6,490 bases of DNA, from NCBI GenBank assembly GCA_025997655.1, contig BNUW01000139.1, positions 1 to 6,490 on the forward strand. The letters are read 5' to 3'. Positions 5,843-6,490 of the stretch are shown here, one piece after another; position 1 is the first letter of the stretch; every line of letters begins with the position of its first letter. Under the pieces are notes generated by a model. It was not told the DNA's origin, made no database searches, and was given only the letters and a program-made list of their open reading frames with translations. The DNA is from Spirochaetia bacterium (GTDB lineage Bacteria; Spirochaetota; Spirochaetia; Treponematales; Breznakiellaceae). Made by a program: the position numbers and the translations under genes.

Positions 5843-6490
5843 TGATGCAGAAAAAGCAGTCCAAAGGTCTGACCAGCCTGTTATGGACCATTGAGCAGGT
5901 CCTTTGTTATTTTTCCCTGATTTGCCTTGCCCTCTTACCCGCTGCGGAGGCGGTGATGCGGGTATTTTTCCACTCACGGGTTCCCGCTTCTCCGGGGATT
6001 ATTGCCCATCTCCTGCTGGTCCTGGGGCTCCTTTCCGGGATGAGTACCACGAAGCAGGGGGAACATCTTTCCATAGGCCTGCTTAACTATGTGCATAATG
6101 AAAAAATCAAGGGCCGCATTGCCGTAGGTACGGGCCTTTTGTCCGTGTTCATCGTTACCATTTTCGCCTGGTGTGCCGCTTCCTTCATCAAAATCGGCCT
6201 TTCCCCCTGGCAAATCATCGGGTTTATCCCGGACCAGGTTTTTGCCCTGGTAATGCCCATAGGCTACGCCGTGATGGTTTTCCGCTTTGTCCGGATGACG
6301 TCTTTGCAGGGCAAATCGAACCCCTGGTTTGTCCGCATCCTGCCGGTTTTGGCGGTCCTCCTGGGGACTATTTGTTCCCTGCCGGTAATTTTCAAACTTT
6401 TCTGGGGTTTCAATCTCCCGGATTTTGCCTTTGCCATAAACGATGGCTTTGCTGCGGCGGCCGGGTTTCTCTGGAGGCCGGTATTTATCC
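5842..6490 (+). CDS. TRAP transporter small-permease (DctQ) domain protein, probable DctQM fusion, 3' partial
   Basis: Integral membrane subunit of the same TRAP transporter; 216 residues are visible and the frame is still open at the window edge. Hydrophobic segments lie near 15-40, 52-70, 93-115, 130-152 and 164-188. The segment SGMSTTKQGEHLSIGLL (65-81) corresponds to the conserved DctQ stretch with a small-residue-rich helix end followed by a G-H-I/L pattern. Standalone DctQ proteins are about 150-190 residues with four helices. This one has a fifth hydrophobic segment after a short linker (153-163) and continues, which fits a fusion to the large DctM subunit. ATG at 5842 overlaps the receptor's TGA (TGATG); a second ATG at 5845 is equally possible. 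AGGGGG (5826-5831) is a possible ribosome site. Overlap with the receptor gene supports coupled expression and joint function. Confidence 0.85.
   Translation, partial: MMQKKQSKGLTSLLWTIEQVLCYFSLICLALLPAAEAVMRVFFHSRVPASPGIIAHLLLVLGLLSGMSTTKQGEHLSIGLLNYVHNEKIKGRIAVGTGLLSVFIVTIFAWCAASFIKIGLSPWQIIGFIPDQVFALVMPIGYAVMVFRFVRMTSLQGKSNPWFVRILPVLAVLLGTICSLPVIFKLFWGFNLPDFAFAINDGFAAAAGFLWRPVFI

Noticed and set aside
5345..5977. 210-codon open frame on the - strand across the receptor/permease junction
   Set aside because: It lies opposite two well-supported TRAP genes, its translation is rich in Pro, Gly, His and Arg without any domain-like pattern, and it has no promoter or ribosome site. It is a by-product of the codon bias of the + strand genes.
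1..6490. CRISPR arrays, insertion sequences, prophage genes or attachment sites, including integration at the tRNA gene
   Set aside because: No regularly spaced repeats, transposase or integrase, or direct repeat of the tRNA 3' end is visible in the window.

Overview
The window reads as ordinary chromosomal DNA with moderate GC and dense gene packing, and every gene lies on the + strand. It looks most like a spirochaete of the Treponema group. The grounds are a TRAP transporter with a DctP protein and a probable DctQM fusion, a LolA-like/FtsX-permease cluster, a class II tRNA-Tyr without an encoded CCA, and an outer-membrane-type protein ending in phenylalanine. This assignment is an inference from gene content, not a database match.

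Left block (1-4548): four consecutive, tightly packed genes that look like one operon. They are an FtsX/MacB-type ABC permease (5' end outside the window), a second and different FtsX-type permease, a secreted LolA-like protein, and a secreted probable outer-membrane beta-barrel. The junctions are a 3-nt gap, a TGATG overlap and a GTGA overlap. The set covers inner membrane, periplasm and outer membrane, so the simplest reading is an envelope export route for lipid or lipoprotein cargo. The ATPase is not in view and may lie upstream. A probable terminator with an eight-T tract closes the block.

Middle (4549-4810): a short non-coding stretch with an AT-rich 26-bp palindrome overlapping an extended -10-like sequence, then tRNA-Tyr(GTA), then a strong intrinsic terminator. 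The loop of that terminator contains a TGTTACAAT extended -10-like sequence that could start transcription of the next gene.

Right block (4811-6490): a TRAP solute receptor (DctP family) and, overlapping its stop codon, a membrane protein that begins as a DctQ small permease and continues beyond normal DctQ length, probably as a DctQM fusion. The receptor lacks the arginine normally found at the carboxylate-binding position, which suggests a ligand other than a simple dicarboxylate or sialic-acid-like acid. Together the two blocks describe an envelope-trafficking operon and a solute-uptake operon separated by a tRNA gene.
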